Positions 11,606-25,200 of a stretch of DNA of 64,000 nucleotides are shown here, in pieces. Numbering within the stretch: position 1 is the stretch's first letter; every line of letters starts with the position of its first letter. The stretch is from Lottia gigantea. Its lineage: Eukaryota > Mollusca > Gastropoda > Lottiidae. The notes beneath the pieces were generated by a model. The model saw only the letters and a list, made by a program, of their open reading frames with translations. It made no database searches and had not been told where the DNA came from. Position numbers and translations under genes: made by a program. Where the stretch lies: assembly GCF_000327385.1 (NCBI RefSeq), contig NW_008708594.1:2263-66262 (forward strand). The letters are read 5' to 3'.

Positions 11606-12375
11606 AGAATCCAAAGAGGCACTGATTATTGCTTCCAGTGACAAAAACTCGGAGAAAAAGTAGACTAGCACACAACTCCGTGTATATATTTAAACAAAAA
11701 CGACCGGTACTAAACTAATTTTGTTTTGTATGGACTAGTAATGGTTGCAACTTTTCTATTTATCATCAAACACGAGGTTGATTAATTGTATTCTAATCAG
11801 ACATTATACAATGTTGACATTCTACTTAGGTATAGATGTACAGGAATTATAAACTCCAATTATCAATCAATAACATGTTTTAAACCATCATAGTTCGTTT
11901 ATCCAATGTTGTTTATCGTATTAATGGTGCACCGAATTCGATGAAGCAGTGTGATCCATCATAGAATCGAAATTGGAATTTCCGTAGATAAAATCTATCA
12001 AAAGAAAAATCATCCGTCAATCAAACCAATAGTCAATGATTATACCCTTCTATATCTTATGGAGTTAGAGACACTGACTAAACTAGTGATATCAGTAGAT
12101 TTATCATATTTATTTCATTGGTTCATTATTTCACAATAGGTAGTAGGTTAATTGATCATATATTAAATTTACCACTGTAATGGTAGCGAGTAATTTAATC
12201 ATATCTAATTCTCTGAGGAAATAAAAGAAAATAATAGATCGAACAATCAACTATTGAGATTTTATTTGTAGTCTGAATCATTCAACTTAACAATTTTTTT
12301 CATTCACAATTCTGAATTATCTCCACTTACTACAACAAATAAGCTATTCTGAAACGACCCCGCCTTTATTCTTGT
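11606..12375. other. Non-coding gap
   Basis: AT-rich, with no coding signal, splice-bounded exon or repeat array that I can support. Confidence 0.4.
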
Positions 12376-12516
12376 ATGTCGTCTGCAAGCAACGAACCGG
12401 AAACGAGTCAACCCGCGTGGTCTTTTTGTTTCGCCGATTGAGTGATCAAATTATATTATAATGTAGTTTAAGGAAGGTTATAAAATATAGAACTCGTTCT
12501 AATCTAAAAGGTAAGA
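12376..12516 (+). promoter_or_regulatory. Candidate CpG-containing promoter and non-coding first exon
   Basis: A short patch with clustered CpG (CGTCGTCTGC region, then CCCGCGTGG) in otherwise AT-rich DNA. It is followed by a possible exon ending in a good donor, AAAAG|GTAAGAAA, at 12511. If real it would be a 5' UTR exon of a plus-strand gene, the nearest being the membrane protein at 19043. The link is a guess. Confidence 0.2.
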
Positions 12517-12721
12517 AAAATGTACTCTTTATGATATTGAAGCGTTGTCATATTGACGAACGTTAAGCTTTAGATGTATATTACCTATTATATTACCATA
12601 TAGTTCTTTGTCTTGAATAACGTGTTTCATACTCTGTAACAGATTCTGTCATTCTATAGTGTATAAGTACGGTACCGTGTAAACCCATTCCTGTCATATA
12701 TTATAGATATAGGCAGTAGCA

Positions 12722-12775
12722 AACAGTGGCAGAGCCAGGTTTACGTCCGAGGAGGAGGGGGGAGTGGGGGCGAAA
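12722..12775 (+). mobile_element. hAT-like terminus fragment
   Basis: CAGTGGCAGAGCCAGG resembles the CAGTGGCGGAGCC ends of hAT-type non-autonomous elements and matches the right end of the element at 52874-53058 in inverted form. Only one end is visible. Confidence 0.3.
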
Positions 12776-15700
12776 TTGAGTATGTTCGCCTATGATAACT
12801 GCTGAGCCTTGGCAGAACCTAGATAGAGAGATGCACTCAAGGATGTCTCAGTATACCATGGGTAGAAAAGTAGCTTTTTTACCCCAATATTTTATTTGAT
12901 TATACAAATACAGACACATGCCGAGGCTAAAATGAATAAATAGCCAATCTTATATACTTAATATGTTGTTCTTTTAAGAAAATGACTATTAATCATAATA
13001 GGCACCATACGAGACTGTCCTCTTATTTGCTAATACTGGCCAGACTAGCCTCACTCAAGTTAGTGTTTTAGAGAAATCTGAAATTGACCTTCAAGTACAT
13101 AATTCTGAAAAGCGTCTGGAATTCGAACGAAGTTGTAGAAGTAGAAAGTATCTGAAGGAGTTTCGTCTGTTTTTCAAGTGTTGTAGTTTTACCAGATGTC
13201 TTGTTAACCACGATGTGACAATTTTATCTTTCTATTTGTAATAAGATTGACTTCAAGGCCAACATGTATCTCAAGTTTTAAGTGTTGTTTTTGTTTTTGT
13301 TATTTTACATTTGTTGACTCTTAGAGCTTCGGGTCGCACAGTGCGTTGAACGCTAACTGAGGGATCTGCGACAGGTGAAGGAGGTACAGGTGGTTTCTCT
13401 CTTTTAGAGGTTGGGAACGGTAAGGCCCCATGAGAGTTACGAAGCTGCAGTTTGTGCACTAAGGTGTCGTTTTGTTACTGTATCTTGTCTACAGAAATGT
13501 TATACTGCTCACTTATTTATTTACTATCTGAATACTATATGACACATAAAGAAGTTGAATAGATTTTATTAAATCAATGTTTTATTTGGACTGAAGTCAC
13601 AAATGAAGTTCGATTACACAGTGGCGCTCGAGTTATGATGAATATTATGTTCAAGAACAGCTTTGAGACTGGGTTTTGTTAACTCTGTATCCTTTTTATA
13701 GCTATCACGAAGTCAATTCTGCACTTTTCGCAGAGTTTACATGCCTAGTAACTTTACAACGGTACCGTATTACATGCCTGATAACTTTAAAACAGTATTT
13801 CTGTTTTCTTTAAAGAGTAATTCAATATTAGTACCAGATGTTCGCCAACATTTAAACTATTTTTAGTTGTTAGTTTCGACAGATGTCTCTATAACAAACC
13901 TGTGACAATTGACCTTGTATGTTTAATTTAAGGTTTACACCAACTCTTTGAGATCAACTGTTTTTAGTTTTTGTTTTGTTTTGTTATTATTTACGACCAG
14001 TGAGTTATGTTTTACGTTTCGATTAACTCCACCTTTTTGAGAAGAAACTGATTTTATATGCCAGTAGTTTGTTTATCTCTATAAGGGTTTTGATTCATGA
14101 TCTTATCTCCTGCTTCCAAGTGTTTCAGATATACAACTCGTCAAGACATTGGATGATGACTAACATTTGTCAACATTATGAGTTTGGCAATAATCGTAGC
14201 AGGCTGACGATTTGGGTTTGGAAACAATGTTTGACTTTCAGAATTGATCTATCTGAAAAGAACTCACAGGAGCATCTGTTACATCTTGTCAATTTTGTAA
14301 GATCTTTAGTTCTGCAAATTTTTCATAATATCCAGTCTTTTACAGAAGAAACAATTAGACATCCAAAAAATTGCCTTTAAGATCGAATACTTTGATAATT
14401 AGGCTATATTTCGTTTGACCATCGTTTTTAAACCATTCATCACGATTCTTGATATTGTATCCACAACACGTGACTACGAACTGTAGTTAGCTAAAAGAAA
14501 AGAAATAGAAAGATTTATAATATGTATCTAATTTCATGGGATATTATTTCATTGTCATGTATCACGGTATAATATAAATCAGATAAATCTGGTAGTTCAG
14601 CGGGCTTCTGGTTTCTCATCAATCACAGGGTTCCATATCGTCGACCTACCACAGCCGGTTCTTTACATGTTCTTGGATGTATTACGCACACCATTGTTGG
14701 TGAGGAGGTCGTAGAGGTATTTTGACTATTGCGTCCTTGACCAAGTTTCATGCATTGAGGGGTTTGTGGAATTTCGAAATAGGGTGTCCAGAATCTATGC
14801 CATTGTTAATAGGCAGGGTACGTTTCAGTGTACTTTATGGCATTTCAAGATCAGTATATAGACAATCCAACGAAAACGGATGGATCCTAATGCTTGTCCA
14901 GTTTATTGCAGATTTCCCTATGGTTTCGTCCTCTTAGCGCAAGGGATTGATACAAGTGAAACGTTGGCATTATATGCAGGACTGATACAAAAACGGACAG
15001 ATCTGACTCTTCATCCATTCAATGAAGATTTCTGGGATTGTCACATGGTTTCCTCTTGCTAGTGTTTAATTTGGGCTTTTTTGTTTTCTGGTACCAGTCT
15101 CATGTTGAAAATACTCGTACAGGACAACAATCATTTAAATAATAACAGGAATACGGCAGCACACTATCTTCACCTTCGATATTATCTTGCTAGGCTTGAA
15201 AGCTGATTGACACAGGTTTATTACTCTTACACCTTTCTATCTCATCTGTTATCATTGGCCATACAGGCTGTGGTTTTGAGACGGAAAACATCATTACATG
15301 TCTCAGTCTAAGACAATCTGTGAATATCTTCTCAGCTTCACGAGGTTAAGCCAGTTGTCAATATCTTAGGGAGACACCATCTGGTAACTAGCCGTGAATA
15401 TTCTCCTGTGTTCTGATCTATCTGTTATTAGTCGGCTTATTGCCATCGAAATACAATACCCGATCAATCAGTCTAACAGACGGATTCCTGTGTAGAATCT
15501 CGAAGGTTTTTTTGTCTGTCTGAAAGCATAGGTTACCATGAGGACAGCTAACAATAGAAAGATGCGGAGCTCTACCCATTTTATATGAATTTTTTCCCCG
15601 CAAACGTTTTGCCACGAAATCGACTCTCAGTTAATGTTACCTATTGACACTATTCGGCTTGTAAAAATTGGTATAGGGGTTGTCTCCCTTGAAGTTAATA

Positions 15701-17050
15701 CAGATGTTTCAATTTGATGGGTGTCATGTCTGAAGTATAAGATCGTATAGGGGCAAGTCCACTGGGCCGACTATGCTCACTCTCCCTTTCCTAGAATACC
15801 TGTTGATTAAACTTCCATCTTGAGCGATCCAACATAGATACTTGACTTGACATCTTTTCTGATCTAAATATTGTCAGTTTGTGGAGATTTGAATTGATAA
15901 GGACTGCCACCCGACACGCCACAATTGATTCTAGAACATTACATATTGGACGACCAACAAGAATGTATCCGGTTGTATACAAGGTATCGAATATCTAGCC
16001 TAAATGATCGATATGGTTTAATGCAGGATAAAACATTAATCCTGTGTCGATGTCCTCGTTATGTTATTCTCATCAGAAACAATGACATTATTAAACAATA
16101 TACGAAATCAATATAGATTATAATATAGTTTTTTATGTCTATATTGCATATACTGGGTCAATTTGGTCCAATAAATTTTAGGCCATGGTGACATAGTGAC
16201 ATATCAAGCCATACCAAAAATATATAGGTACTACCCTAGATCTTCTGATGAATAAAATATTGGCTTCATGTATCGGTCCCGACATGTAACTTGGTTGGTA
16301 CATGACAAGTTAACGTTCGCTTCAAGCGAATGCTGATATCGCAAACTTGGTAATTGTTGGTGGTCGGATTAATGTAACAAAAAGGATTGGCTAAAATACA
16401 AATACTATGTAGTTGAAATTCTGTTCTAATTAACAGGCGATTTTAAACAATTTAATTGTCAGTATTCTGTTAGTAAAGGTGTATTATATTAAAAGTTGTT
16501 AATCTTTTGAGCATATGGTTACAATAGTTGAAAGGGATTATAAAAAGGTTTTGTAAAATTTGTATGTGTATCTGGGTTACTCATATCATCAATTTACACC
16601 ACTTCAATCTTGAGTCTTGAGGTATGTGGTTCCTGCAATTCCAGTCCCTGTAATGTATGTATGAACACGTTGCATGTTTCGATGCAAACTTCGTATAAGA
16701 CTCGCCTCTGTATTATAATAGAGCTAAATGCTAAACACTAAATTTGAAAAAATGATGTTAGGTAAGTTTGGAAATTTCGGAAAATTATGGAAAATGTGAA
16801 ATATGAGTTGTTTCTTAGAATGACAACAGAACAATTCTCATTCTCAATTTTCAGCTGTCGATTGACATGTATAACTTTTACAGGACTTCTATTTGTTTCT
16901 GCCAAGGATTATTGGATAGAACTATGCACTCCTAGACTCCTATGCAAACGCCTCACACAGACAACATACTAACTATTGGAAAACGCCAACATTGCCTGTG
17001 ACGTTCCTTCACACCCTGTATGATCTAGGTCGCGTATACCCAAATCGATC
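12776..17050. other. Long non-coding stretch
   Basis: No gene is supported. Several open stretches of 60-100 codons lack family resemblance and splice context. At 14587-14655 there is a weak tRNA-like head (TAGTTCAGCGGG as an A box, GGGTTCCATATC as a poor B box), perhaps an old SINE. Around 16542-16660 the sequence resembles the fold-back element arm seen at 43741 (a GATTATAAAAAGGTTTT start and GTGGTTCCTGCAATTCC). Parts of 13150-13230 and 13860-13920 resemble each other. Confidence 0.35.
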
Positions 17051-17052
17051 TT

Positions 17053-17380
17053 AGCGGGACAAATACGCTACTTTTTGACCAATCGTACCAGTCTCAGAAA
17101 CGGATTTTTTTTAGCTAAGCCAATCAGTAATAGTGTTTACAATTTGCCGTCGAAATGAGCCTTTAAATTATCCTCGTTTGAATGTTAGAATGACGAGTCG
17201 TCATTTTAAAATACTCTGTGATATATAGAAAAAGACAAATATGGAAATAGTGAGTAAAATTCCTAGTTTGAAGTATTTTTGAAGGAATTTTGCGATTTTC
17301 TTACATTTCTAGTACTTTGAAGACTATTTACATATATTTAATACTAAAATCAACTCCTTAACTTCTAACACTGTTCCTTG
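17053..17380 (-). mobile_element. MITE family 1, copy C (reverse)
   Basis: Full-length but diverged copy in reverse orientation. It starts GCGGGACAAATACGC, has the inverted internal blocks (TTACATTTCTAGTACTTTGA; GACGAGTCGTCATTTTAA) and fades out near 17380 in CTAACACTGTTCCTTGG. Confidence 0.6.
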
Positions 17381-18294
17381 GATATCCTTCAGCTTGAAGA
17401 TTGAATTCGAAGACAGGTTAGCTATTTCACTCATTTCAAATCAAATTTTTGGCGTACCTAGATTTCGGTTTCGACAGGTTTCTCTGTTTCTCCATGTGAT
17501 AATGTTCGATGTAACATGCGTTGATAGTTATTATGACATTCTGTGATATGCAATCAGTTTGAGATGCATCTTCATATACCAAAAATATACAACAGAAAGG
17601 TCAAACACTATACTTATGTACATGGTAACGTGGCATTTGATTTTAGAAATACCACAATATGTGCACTAGAAAGTGATATCATTGTATTGTCATAGTGTTA
17701 CCGGTATTTGATCAAGAGCCAACATTCTATCAATATTCCTGATAAACATATGTATTTAATAATATAAAATTATGTCTCTTATTAGGTAGAAATTAGCTTA
17801 ATTAATTATAGATTAATACATATAGGTATGATTGTCTTGTTTACTCTTCCGCATCATCAATTGGCAATCTGAGATTCGACTTATCCTCTCAACTCAGGTT
17901 CCGTGTCTAAATTTCCAACTATACATTTATATTGGTATTTCCAGGTCGCCCAGATGTACCGTTGTCTTTTTCGTATGTACAAAACAACCAAAGCTGTGCG
18001 TTTGCAGTTCCTTTTGTTTTTTATTTTTGTTGTATGATAACCCATTTTGATTAAATGTTGATTTTCTGCTTTTGAATTTCAATTTATAAACGTCAAACCT
18101 ACGTGAAATAACCACGTTGAAAGAGTTAATAATATAACACACTTCATCAGTGGAGTATATGAGGAATGATTGACAGTATAGAAACATAGATTATGTTATT
18201 TAACCCTTTGACTGGCAGATTTTTATTAACCCTTGACCACAAAACAGCGAAAATAATAACTGTAATAATGGTTTTCTCTTATCCGTCTTTTCAG

Positions 18295-18408
18295 ATTGTA
18301 CAGTCGATGGTGTTGATTGAGGATGATGGTATGGTGCAAGCAGATGAATCAGAATGCGATGTGATTCTCGTTCGGGATGTGACAAGCGTTTGAATTGGAG
18401 TGATCTGG
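18295..18408 (+). other. Possible exon upstream of the membrane protein gene
   Basis: An acceptor-like TCCGTCTTTTCAG ends at 18294. It is followed by 32 open codons rich in acidic residues (LIEDDGMVQADESECDVIL) and a TGA at 18391, then a donor-like CTG|GTAATG. It could be a last exon, an untranslated exon with an upstream frame, or chance. I do not recognise it. Confidence 0.2.
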
Positions 18409-19042
18409 TAATGATTGTGTAAAATGATGGGAACGTGTACACCGTAAACGTTGAGCCAGAACGTAACACATGGAGTAACGAGCAACTTCGTTATCCCAAC
18501 GGTTGGTTTACTTGCCTGCTTATAAATTTGTCTCCTTGGGCGATGTTTATACGTGTATATCGGTTTTGCTCAGATACGTTTTGTGTGTTGGTGATGCAAC
18601 GAATCTTATTTGTTAGATTATTCGCTACATTTTTCCACTGTGTAACGGTCTTATAAACATAGGTTACAAATCACGACGAGAAAAATATTTAAAGTTTCAT
18701 AACGAAGTGTACATTTCATTTTTCAGAGAATCTGGTACTGCTTTGGAAAAAAAAGTTTCTCTGATCATAGACGACCATTATTTGAATATTTGACACTATT
18801 TTTGATCAAGTAGTGTCAGACTAACCTTCGTTACGTGTGTTGTGTATGTGTTCTTATATATATAATGTACAATGTATAAGGACAAAACAAACCATTAAAT
18901 GTATAACTAAGTATATATTTTCTTATTTGGATACTGACCTGCAAGTGACATCTTCAGTGGATTTGAAGATTTGCTTTCGTAATGTCTTGCATGATTGATG
19001 TTTGAGGATCGGTATTAGTGACGTGTGTGGTCAAACGTTACG

Positions 19043-20725
19043 ATGACCTCAAATACCACCGAGACTAGTGCTATATACAATCATCTCCATAATAATGTTC
19101 TCGAAACCACGGAATCACTCGATAGAACCGGAAGTGCCGTGAAACCAACAAACCCTCTGGACTCCACCAAGGTCACAGTCGAGTTAGAAGCAACGAATGT
19201 CTCAACGAACCTGGCCATACTTCCGGTTTTAGCTATTTTGATATTTTTAACGTGTGTTTGTTTAAAGTGTTGTAGCTGGTTTCGGGACAGTGTTAAAGAT
19301 CGTGATGAAGGAGATGTTGAGAATTCGGGATTTATTATCCTTAACGAAGGAGACAACGAATACAAGGATGTGGAATTTCGTTCAGATACAAACTCCTGTT
19401 ACGACACCGTTTCCTCTTATACGTCGTTCATCAAACGTAATAATCAGTACGATACGGTTACGTCTATCCGTTCGTTACAGCCATCCAGACAATGGGACGC
19501 GTACAATACCTATAATTCTTACCGATCATTTCTGCTGCAGCGATTAGACGGATCAAAATATAACACTGTCAATTCTGTCCGATCTTTGTTACGGAATGCG
19601 ACGGAAATGAAAGACGCCGAGGTCCAAGTTGAACTCGTAGACCCAGTGCGACGAATAGCATTATCACATGCCAGTGCACGCCGCCACAATTCTATCGACG
19701 CAATTCCGTTGCACAACCGCAGTTCATCGGAATCTGGTTATACGGATGAGATCAAACAGCATCGTGATCTGAAACGTGGCCATCGACATCGTGTGTCATT
19801 TGTAGACAGTAAGGGTCCGAAAAGAGTTGTTGATGGTCGATCGTTGTCAATGGACGCTTCACATTTACCGCTGACTGATGATAATGTTCACAAAAATTCC
19901 CTTTCGTTGAAACATCTGTGGGGTATTCGAGATCAACCACGATTGAATCCCGCAAACAGATATTCCCCACCAAGGAGTCTTCCCAAAAGACCTTCACCTC
20001 CACAAGTCAGACACCCGCAGCTGGTTGACGCAGCTACGTCTCCGACCATGGATCATACTACTCCCAGTCGGAAACATAGATTTAAGGTTACCAAGGCTGA
20101 TGAATCTCAACTTCCAACAAAGGTACAAAAGCAAAATCAAAAACACTGTGCATCGAAATCAGACGATCCAAATAACAAAATGTTAAACTCAGCAACGTCT
20201 ACAAGTGAACATTGTGACACTAATGCACTTGCGTCTTGTGAACAGCCATCGCTTTTGCGTAGCTGTCATCGACACTCTACGAAAATCAACGAACATACGA
20301 AACATATCAAAACGAACATCTGTGAAAAATCCAATGGTGATAAACCTGCGAACCAACTTCACATCAGTTGTGACTCTGACGCACACGAACAGTTCAGACG
20401 GGAACATAACAGCTGTAGACCAGCTCAGACTTTTCATTCCAACGAATCCAACGACCAGGCATACTTATCTTACGAAACGCCAGCGGCATCATTCGTAAAT
20501 GCCAATGAATGCCACAATGCTAACATAGATTTCGATTCAAACATCAAATTGGCGACTATCAATGATGTTTCTAAAGACACAGATGGTTATCCGGAAATAT
20601 GCTCACCGAGACGCAATCAAATTGACGACGAGGAGCAGGACGTGGGGTTCTGCAGTGACGATACAGATAGTGGCGTATGTAATGAACTAACTGCATTCCT
20701 TAATGAAGAAGACACTCGGCTTTAA
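19043..20725 (+). CDS. Single-pass membrane protein with cytoplasmic tyrosine repeats, unknown family
   Basis: Uninterrupted 560-residue frame. The first ATG (19043) was chosen; the frame opens slightly earlier without ATG. Visible parts: an extracellular-type N-terminus of about 55 residues, Ser/Thr-rich with N-glycosylation sequons (NTT, NVS) and no cleavable signal peptide; one TM helix at about 56-78 (LAILPVLAILIFLTCVCL); then a Cys pair and a charged cytoplasmic part of about 480 residues. At about residues 120, 136, 154 and 173 a motif recurs: YDTVSSYTSF, YDTVTSIRSL, YNTYNSYRSF, YNTVNSVRSL. The rest is low in hydrophobics, His/Asn/Ser-rich and probably disordered, with a Pro/Arg-rich stretch near 305-330. 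The C-terminus is DTRL, a class I PDZ ligand identical to the tail of CFTR. A scaffold-linked adhesion or signalling protein is an inference. I cannot assign a family. Confidence 0.8.
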   Translation: MTSNTTETSAIYNHLHNNVLETTESLDRTGSAVKPTNPLDSTKVTVELEATNVSTNLAILPVLAILIFLTCVCLKCCSWFRDSVKDRDEGDVENSGFIILNEGDNEYKDVEFRSDTNSCYDTVSSYTSFIKRNNQYDTVTSIRSLQPSRQWDAYNTYNSYRSFLLQRLDGSKYNTVNSVRSLLRNATEMKDAEVQVELVDPVRRIALSHASARRHNSIDAIPLHNRSSSESGYTDEIKQHRDLKRGHRHRVSFVDSKGPKRVVDGRSLSMDASHLPLTDDNVHKNSLSLKHLWGIRDQPRLNPANRYSPPRSLPKRPSPPQVRHPQLVDAATSPTMDHTTPSRKHRFKVTKADESQLPTKVQKQNQKHCASKSDDPNNKMLNSATSTSEHCDTNALASCEQPSLLRSCHRHSTKINEHTKHIKTNICEKSNGDKPANQLHISCDSDAHEQFRREHNSCRPAQTFHSNESNDQAYLSYETPAASFVNANECHNANIDFDSNIKLATINDVSKDTDGYPEICSPRRNQIDDEEQDVGFCSDDTDSGVCNELTAFLNEEDTRL

Positions 20726-22235
20726 TTTCTTGTTTGTCCTTTAGGCCGTACTCCTCTGTCGGTCTGCCCCATATTTTGATGGAATGTATACATCAAAGTA
20801 TTTGTTTTCTCTGTCGATAGTGATCTTATGGAGATGAAAATATGACTCTTGTTGAGCACAGAAGGCGTTTATGAATCTTTCTCTCTACAGAAAGGATATA
20901 CTATCTATAGTAGCTATTCTCGTTAATACCTACCTAAATGTTAATAACAACCTAAACATGTACGATTTTCGTAATTTGTTTATTAAATTGTAGCCTAAAC
21001 CTGATTTGTCATTTTGAAGGGTATTGCAGATTGTTGGATTTTAACGCTATCAGCTCGGATAACAAATATTAGACGGCTATATACATTTGTATGCTTTATA
21101 TATGTAAGACACTTGCCTTAATCAAAACTGTCTCATTTAATTGATGCATGTATTTTTTCTTTAAACGGTAGTTCAAAACGTTCAATATCTTTGATTAAAC
21201 GTAAAAAAATTATCATGCTCAGCTTAGTTTATACTCAAATTCATAAATTTGCGAAAGTAAAAGTAACATTTAATATTAATGTGATAATGCCATTGTGCGC
21301 TAAGGAATTAATATATTTTTTTCTTTGATACAATCAGCTATGCACCTGTAATAGCTGCTTCAAATTTAAGTAAAATCTCCGCTGAGTATGAAAAGAGTTA
21401 CGTGACCCTGAGCCCAGAGACCTGACAGCAGCAACAGGGTTGATAGTATAATTCTTAATCAACACACCTGCTAGTACATCAGATATCTATGGAGTTATCT
21501 ACCATAAATTCATGTATCTCATGAAAGTTTGAATTCTGGTTAAAAGAAACTCAAGACAGAATATTTTCGATACATCGACCCCGACTTAATCTAACTTCCC
21601 ATTTCAAGTGATGCAATGACTGTCTATGATATCTATGAACATCCAATGGTTTTTATCACTCCCTTTCTTGATTAAAGCCCCCTTTGCTCTCCACGGGTAC
21701 TAGACAATTCGTCCCGGACACTACTAATGACTACTTAGTGTCCCTTTTCCAACCCGAACTGACGCAGAAGGTTACTAACTGGGTCTGAGCCTTGTTGAAT
21801 ATATATCATAGGTTTATTATAATAAAAATATTTAACAAATCTTGAATACCAAGAATATATTTTCTAGATATAATTATTAACCAACAACCGTCGTCATTTA
21901 AACAATTTATATTGGACCCAAATGATCCAGTTTCAGTCAACACCATATATTAACTTTAGAAGTCCCCAGCAAGAACACATCTTCACAAAAGATAAATATG
22001 CCATATTATTCAGAAGAAGTTCAAAACAAAATCAGTGTAACACTGGATCCTTGCAAAGAAAGTAGGTTTCCAACACATAAACATTAAATATGGAATCGAT
22101 GAGATTTGGGAAATCATTGAGCACCTTTGAGCAGTTTCTTTCCGTCCCCAAAACAACCTTGGACCAACAACTGAATGTTGTCACTCAACCCGTTAAATTA
22201 ATTGCACTATGGATAGATATTAGATTAATTTCAAA
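20726..22235. other. Gap between convergent genes
   Basis: Contains the 3' UTRs of the plus-strand membrane protein gene and the minus-strand carbonic anhydrase gene. AT-rich; I see no further gene or array. Confidence 0.5.
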
Positions 22236-25200
22236 CTAACTACCAGTAACGGCACCCATACCGAGCGTCCGTAACGCTGAGCCCCTCGCCGGGTATTGCT
22301 GTTCTCTGTTATACATTCCTTTAGCGAACTTGTTTGACACTCGCACTGGGTCCCTTGAAGAGTGTAACCAAATATACGGCTTCTCCTCAGCCTTGGGCGT
22401 CGTTGTTTCGATACTTTGACCATCTCTAAGAGCTTGTATTCGCTTCAATGCCCTCAACAATGTTCCTCTATCAATGGTAAGTTTTGGGGCTGTTTCTGTT
22501 GGTCTCTGACTAGCAGGGGATTCCAGAAGACCAAAATTCTGGTAGTTAGATAATGGTTTGGGTTGAAACGGTAAGTCTAGTTTGGGCTTGGATTGTGTGA
22601 TAACGCTTCCTGGGTAGTTTGCTTTACTGCTGTAAGCAGTTTCTCCATATGGCTGGCTTGCTTGGGGTCTATTCCGCGGTAACAACCAAGATTGGGATGA
22701 ACTACTCTGATACGAGGATGCTGGTCTGCGTTTGGGAATCGGGATATATTGTGAATTGGTGTACGATCCTGAATAAGATCCTCGATTCATAAATGGGTTT
22801 GTAGATTGATGGTGTGAGGCCGATTGTCCACTTCGTGAAGTATGACCAGGAATAATGCTTCCGTGGTTTTGATTTTGATTCGATGATCCAGAAGAGTATG
22901 ACTGGGAACTTATAGAATGTGGGTCTGTATTCCGCGATGGCATTATGTTCTGAAATCCATAATACGTAGAGGATTGTCCAGGCTTTTCATGGACAGGAGG
23001 CTCGGGGTGTGTGCTTATAGGGTGATTTCGAGGCTCTTGATGTAGTTGGGTGATCGGTTCTTGATTTGGTGCCACTAAATGATTATTAGACTCCGGTTTC
23101 CATTGGCCAGATTGAGAATTAGTCGACGATCTAACTGCCGATGGATGAGTGATCATTTTTGTCAGCCACGATGGTAGAGTGTGGTAGGCTCCTACTGGAT
23201 TGGGGTCTCGCAAAGATCTGACCAGCGTTGTAGATGAATCACCCACTATGATTGGATTTGCATATGGCAAGGGTGTCGTGGTCATCTGTAGGTGTTTAAT
23301 TGATTCAAATATATTATGATATTTCGGACGCCTGGCAGCTGGGGCCATGGTAGTTGTGGCCGTGGTGGTTGTAGTAGTTGGGGCTAAGGTGGTTGTCGTT
23401 GGTGGCTGAGTGGTCGTTGTCGTTGGTGGCTGAGTGGTCGTTGTGGTTGGCGGCTGAGTTGTTGTAGTCGTAGTGGTAGTGGTAGTCGTGGCAACCGTGG
23501 TTGTAGTCATTGGCTCAATATTCATGCTACCAATATTGTGAGTGGTTGGATCCGACTTGTGGGGCAATAAGCCTTCATTAGCACTACCTAATTTCATGTT
23601 TAATTGCTGTTCATGTACACTAACTCTAGATTCGGTAGCTGCGGCCTTCTGGTCTAAAATTGCTGAATGCACAGGATCAAGGAATCCCACTCGTGGATTG
23701 GCACCGGACATGATGGTAACTTCTTTAGGTGTACCAACAACATTGCTGCCAGTTTCAGATGGGCCGATAGTATGTTGATCAATAGTTAACATGGCCTGGT
23801 CGATGGAGGACGAGTCGGGTTGCTTGGGTTTAACTGGGTACTGCATTTGTATTTCCTTCAGCTCTGCAGACATCCCTGGTAAATTGCTGAAGCTCTTGCT
23901 GACGATTCGACCGTGTATATCTTGGAAGGGTCGGTAGTTGTTACTCATGAATTTGACAGTATTGGTTCTAGAACTGGCATGAGGATACATTGGACCACCA
24001 TGAACATAGTCTTTAGCTGGGGTATCGCCCTGTTCACCCATCTTTAACATTCTTAAAGCTGCCATCTGAAATGGAATGAAATGGTCTTTACGGGTCTGTC
24101 CAATCGATATAAAAACTTTCTGACTCTCTTCAATAGAAAAGCAGGTAGGCAAATGTGCGTCCGTGAGGACTTTTTTAAGAATATGTCAACTCACCTGTTT
24201 TGAGGATATTTTCTGAGGAACAGCAAAAATAGTCCAAGTTACGCTTTCAAAGCAAGGCGGGGTAGTAAGACTTCCCTTGTAGCGATAAAACATTTCTGGA
24301 TTCTTGGGTAATAAGTTGGAAATATGAAGATTGGTGATAGCCTCCCTTTCTCCTGAAAAGATCAATTTTACATCACTTCAATATTTTCTAAAAATGTTGT
24401 CAAGGATATCGAAATACACGGCAACCTCTTAAAGATATTTCACTCTAGATTATATTTTCAAGACAGATTAAACCCCCTCAAAATAATTTCAACGGACAAT
24501 AACTTCCGGTTTCTCAGAGATGCAGTTGGTAGTGTAATGATCTATGTCTTGATTGATATGTAAGGTCAAATGACTCTGTCCTCCATTATGGAATTTTGGT
24601 CCGCCTTAGACCTTGAGCTGGCTACGGGCCAGGAAAGATGTGTAAAAATATATCACCTTCTCTGCGTATATTATGTAGTGCTGAAGTAATCGGTTCAAAA
24701 TTAGGATTGTCTGTCTCCGAAATCTACAAAGATATCACGAAAAATAAACTGAAATTTTTTTCAATATGAAATATTACATAAGATAAAGGCATCTTACATC
24801 GATTCCAATTTATCGTTCCAATATTAGGTTTAAATCACTTTGAAATTCAAGTCAAATTCGAGCTGCGAACTAACTTTTTAATAACTAAATTAAAAAAATA
24901 CAAAAGTATATAAAAGTTGGTATCTGATTGGGATAACCTATTGATGGAACTGGAATCAACCTAAACCCAATCTCTGAATGGCATTAGATTTCGGGGTTCA
25001 AGCTGCAGGAATTCTTGCTATGGAACCAGAATACCAAAGACACAGATATCATCTTACCTCAAACATAACTCCTAATACAGCTAGTCCATCTGGTTGAGAT
25101 TTAGCATTAGTTAACGTTCCATATTTCGTATTATAATGGACTATGTGCATCTGAAAATATTAACACAATTAATAATTTATTTTTCCGCATACATGATATA

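Noticed and set aside
10815-11675. Several overlapping minus-strand frames of 80-140 codons
   Set aside because: All lie in the 58-bp minisatellite, and the same peptide words recur in more than one frame.
14722-15062. Two overlapping plus-strand frames
   Set aside because: No family resemblance, no splice sites, and the region begins with a tRNA-like SINE head; left as non-coding.
22220-24152. Short frames on the opposite strand or other frames inside the large carbonic anhydrase exon
   Set aside because: They are shadows of the real frame, which is joined in phase to the catalytic exons.
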